A stretch of 64,000 bases of DNA from positions 558,001 through 622,000 of the forward strand of contig JAKLMB010000007.1 in the NCBI GenBank assembly GCA_022813625.1. Reading direction: 5' to 3'. Positions 63,220 through 64,000 of the stretch are shown one piece after another; position 1 is the stretch's first letter, and each line of letters begins with the position of its first letter. The notes under the pieces were generated by a model, which worked only from the letters and a program-made list of their open reading frames with translations, searched no databases and had not been told where the DNA came from. This DNA comes from Aaosphaeria pasadenensis. Lineage: Eukaryota > Ascomycota > Dothideomycetes > Pleosporales. The position numbers were made by a program, and so were the translations under genes.

Positions 63220-64000
63220 CTATATTTCAAGGAGGCTCTTCACTTCCCTGACAAGTAATCTATCTTCTCCGGTCTTTCCTTGGATCTTGCCTACTGTGCC
63301 CGCAGCATCCATGACCTTCCAAAGATCTCTCAGTTCGCCCTCCATATCCGCACAGTACACTAACCAACCCGTACTGATCAAAGCCATCTTCTGAGTCTCG
63401 GAAAATTCCGCTCCTTCAGTTGAGAGAATTTCGAGTAAGGAAGCGAGTAGTTCGACTTGCTCCGAATCATCGAGTTCCACTTCGCTCGGAAGCGAAGGCG
63501 AAGCATTGGCGCTGTGCTTCTTCATGCGGATCTTGTGGTTCGAAGATGAAATGTTCATGGCTAAGGAGAGCGCTGATGCTCGCAATGCAGGGTGCTGTTC
63601 GTCAAGAAGGGCGGTGGTGAGGATTTGTACCAAAGTTGACGAAAGTGGAGGAGAAAGCAGATGCGGGATGAAGAGTGATGAATTGAACAAGTTACAACAA
63701 AGGTGGAGGGTTGTAAGACGGAGGGGGTATGGTGCAGAGGCACCGAGGCCGTTGACATGATTTAGTAGAGCTGCAATAGTTGCTGGCGTGCCTGTAGCAC
63801 CAGCGTGCTCTTCAGCGAAGAAGCCGGCGACTCGAATATCCGTGAGAGTGACACGAAGTAGGTCCAGAGATACAAACAAAAGATCAGGGGGAAGAGTCGT
63901 AATACTCTTCCTCAGAAACTCGGCGAATTGAGGTAAGTTTGTCAAGGGTGCCTCCATAGCACCGAATCTTTGCTTTGCGTCGATGAAGGAAACAATTGCA
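63220..64000 (-). CDS. PUL-domain protein, C-terminal part (cut by window edge)
   Basis: The frame is open across the right edge, so only the last 259 residues are visible. FIDAKQRFGAMEAPLTNLPQFAEFL leads into SLDLLRVTLTDIRVAGFFAEEH, LRLTTLHLCCNLFNSSLF, then LRASALSLAMNIS and LLASLLEILSTEG, an Armadillo-like array fitting the PUL domain (PF08324) that binds Cdc48/p97. In filamentous fungi this domain ends Doa1/PLAA-like proteins and also proteins with PPPDE or thioredoxin domains; which one applies lies outside the window. Confidence 0.72.
   Translation of the reverse strand, partial: AIVSFIDAKQRFGAMEAPLTNLPQFAEFLRKSITTLPPDLLFVSLDLLRVTLTDIRVAGFFAEEHAGATGTPATIAALLNHVNGLGASAPYPLRLTTLHLCCNLFNSSLFIPHLLSPPLSSTLVQILTTALLDEQHPALRASALSLAMNISSSNHKIRMKKHSANASPSLPSEVELDDSEQVELLASLLEILSTEGAEFSETQKMALISTGWLVYCADMEGELRDLWKVMDAAGTVGKIQGKTGEDRLLVREVKSLLEI

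Overview
The window is nuclear DNA of a filamentous ascomycete (Pezizomycotina, most likely a Dothideomycete, though the class is only an inference). Evidence: most genes have 45-80 nt GT-AG introns with CTGAC/CTAAC-like branch points. The gene families (Zn2Cys6 regulator, HET domain, PTH11-type receptor, CHS7, OTT_1508-like deaminase, DUF7730-like proteins) are typical of these fungi. No transposase, rRNA, tRNA or CRISPR array was recognised.

Region 1 (1-28,100) is mostly core genes: U1-70K (partial), mitochondrial ribosomal protein mL43, triosephosphate isomerase, a membrane-anchored BBE-type FAD oxidase, a GNAT acetyltransferase, a DUF7719 membrane protein, the GPI de-N-acetylase (PIG-L/GPI12), an F-box/zinc-binding protein, a long disordered protein with two RLRGG motifs, exosome CSL4, the septation GTPase Spg1/Tem1 with a Gln-rich repeat tail, the ribosome-assembly WD40 protein Rrb1, a Zn2Cys6 regulator, two poorly known proteins with tandem repeats in or near them, and the chitin synthase export chaperone CHS7.

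Region 2 (29,400-57,300) is an accessory island. It starts with catabolic or secondary-metabolism genes: a phenol-2-monooxygenase-type flavoprotein, a decayed SDR, a VOC-fold protein, an intact EthD-like protein, a decayed EthD gene and an unrecognised broken ORF. A likely non-self recognition block follows: a 954-residue alpha/beta-hydrolase-HET fusion and, upstream on the same strand, an OTT_1508-like deaminase, then a DUF7730/F-box-like gene. Next comes a graveyard: a truncated 2OG-Fe(II) oxygenase butted against a fragment of a highly reducing polyketide synthase, and a PTH11-type receptor with four TAG stops all explained by CpA->TpA changes (RIP-like). The island ends with an intact DhpH-like FAD monooxygenase, a drug-type MFS transporter and a Gfo/Idh/MocA oxidoreductase.

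Region 3 (57,400-64,000) returns to ordinary genes: a Pus9-type pseudouridine synthase, a hotdog thioesterase, an MFS transporter and a PUL-domain protein that runs off the window.

Most exon structures were rebuilt by hand from splice motifs, reading phase and family conservation. Total coding lengths divide by three in every model given as complete.
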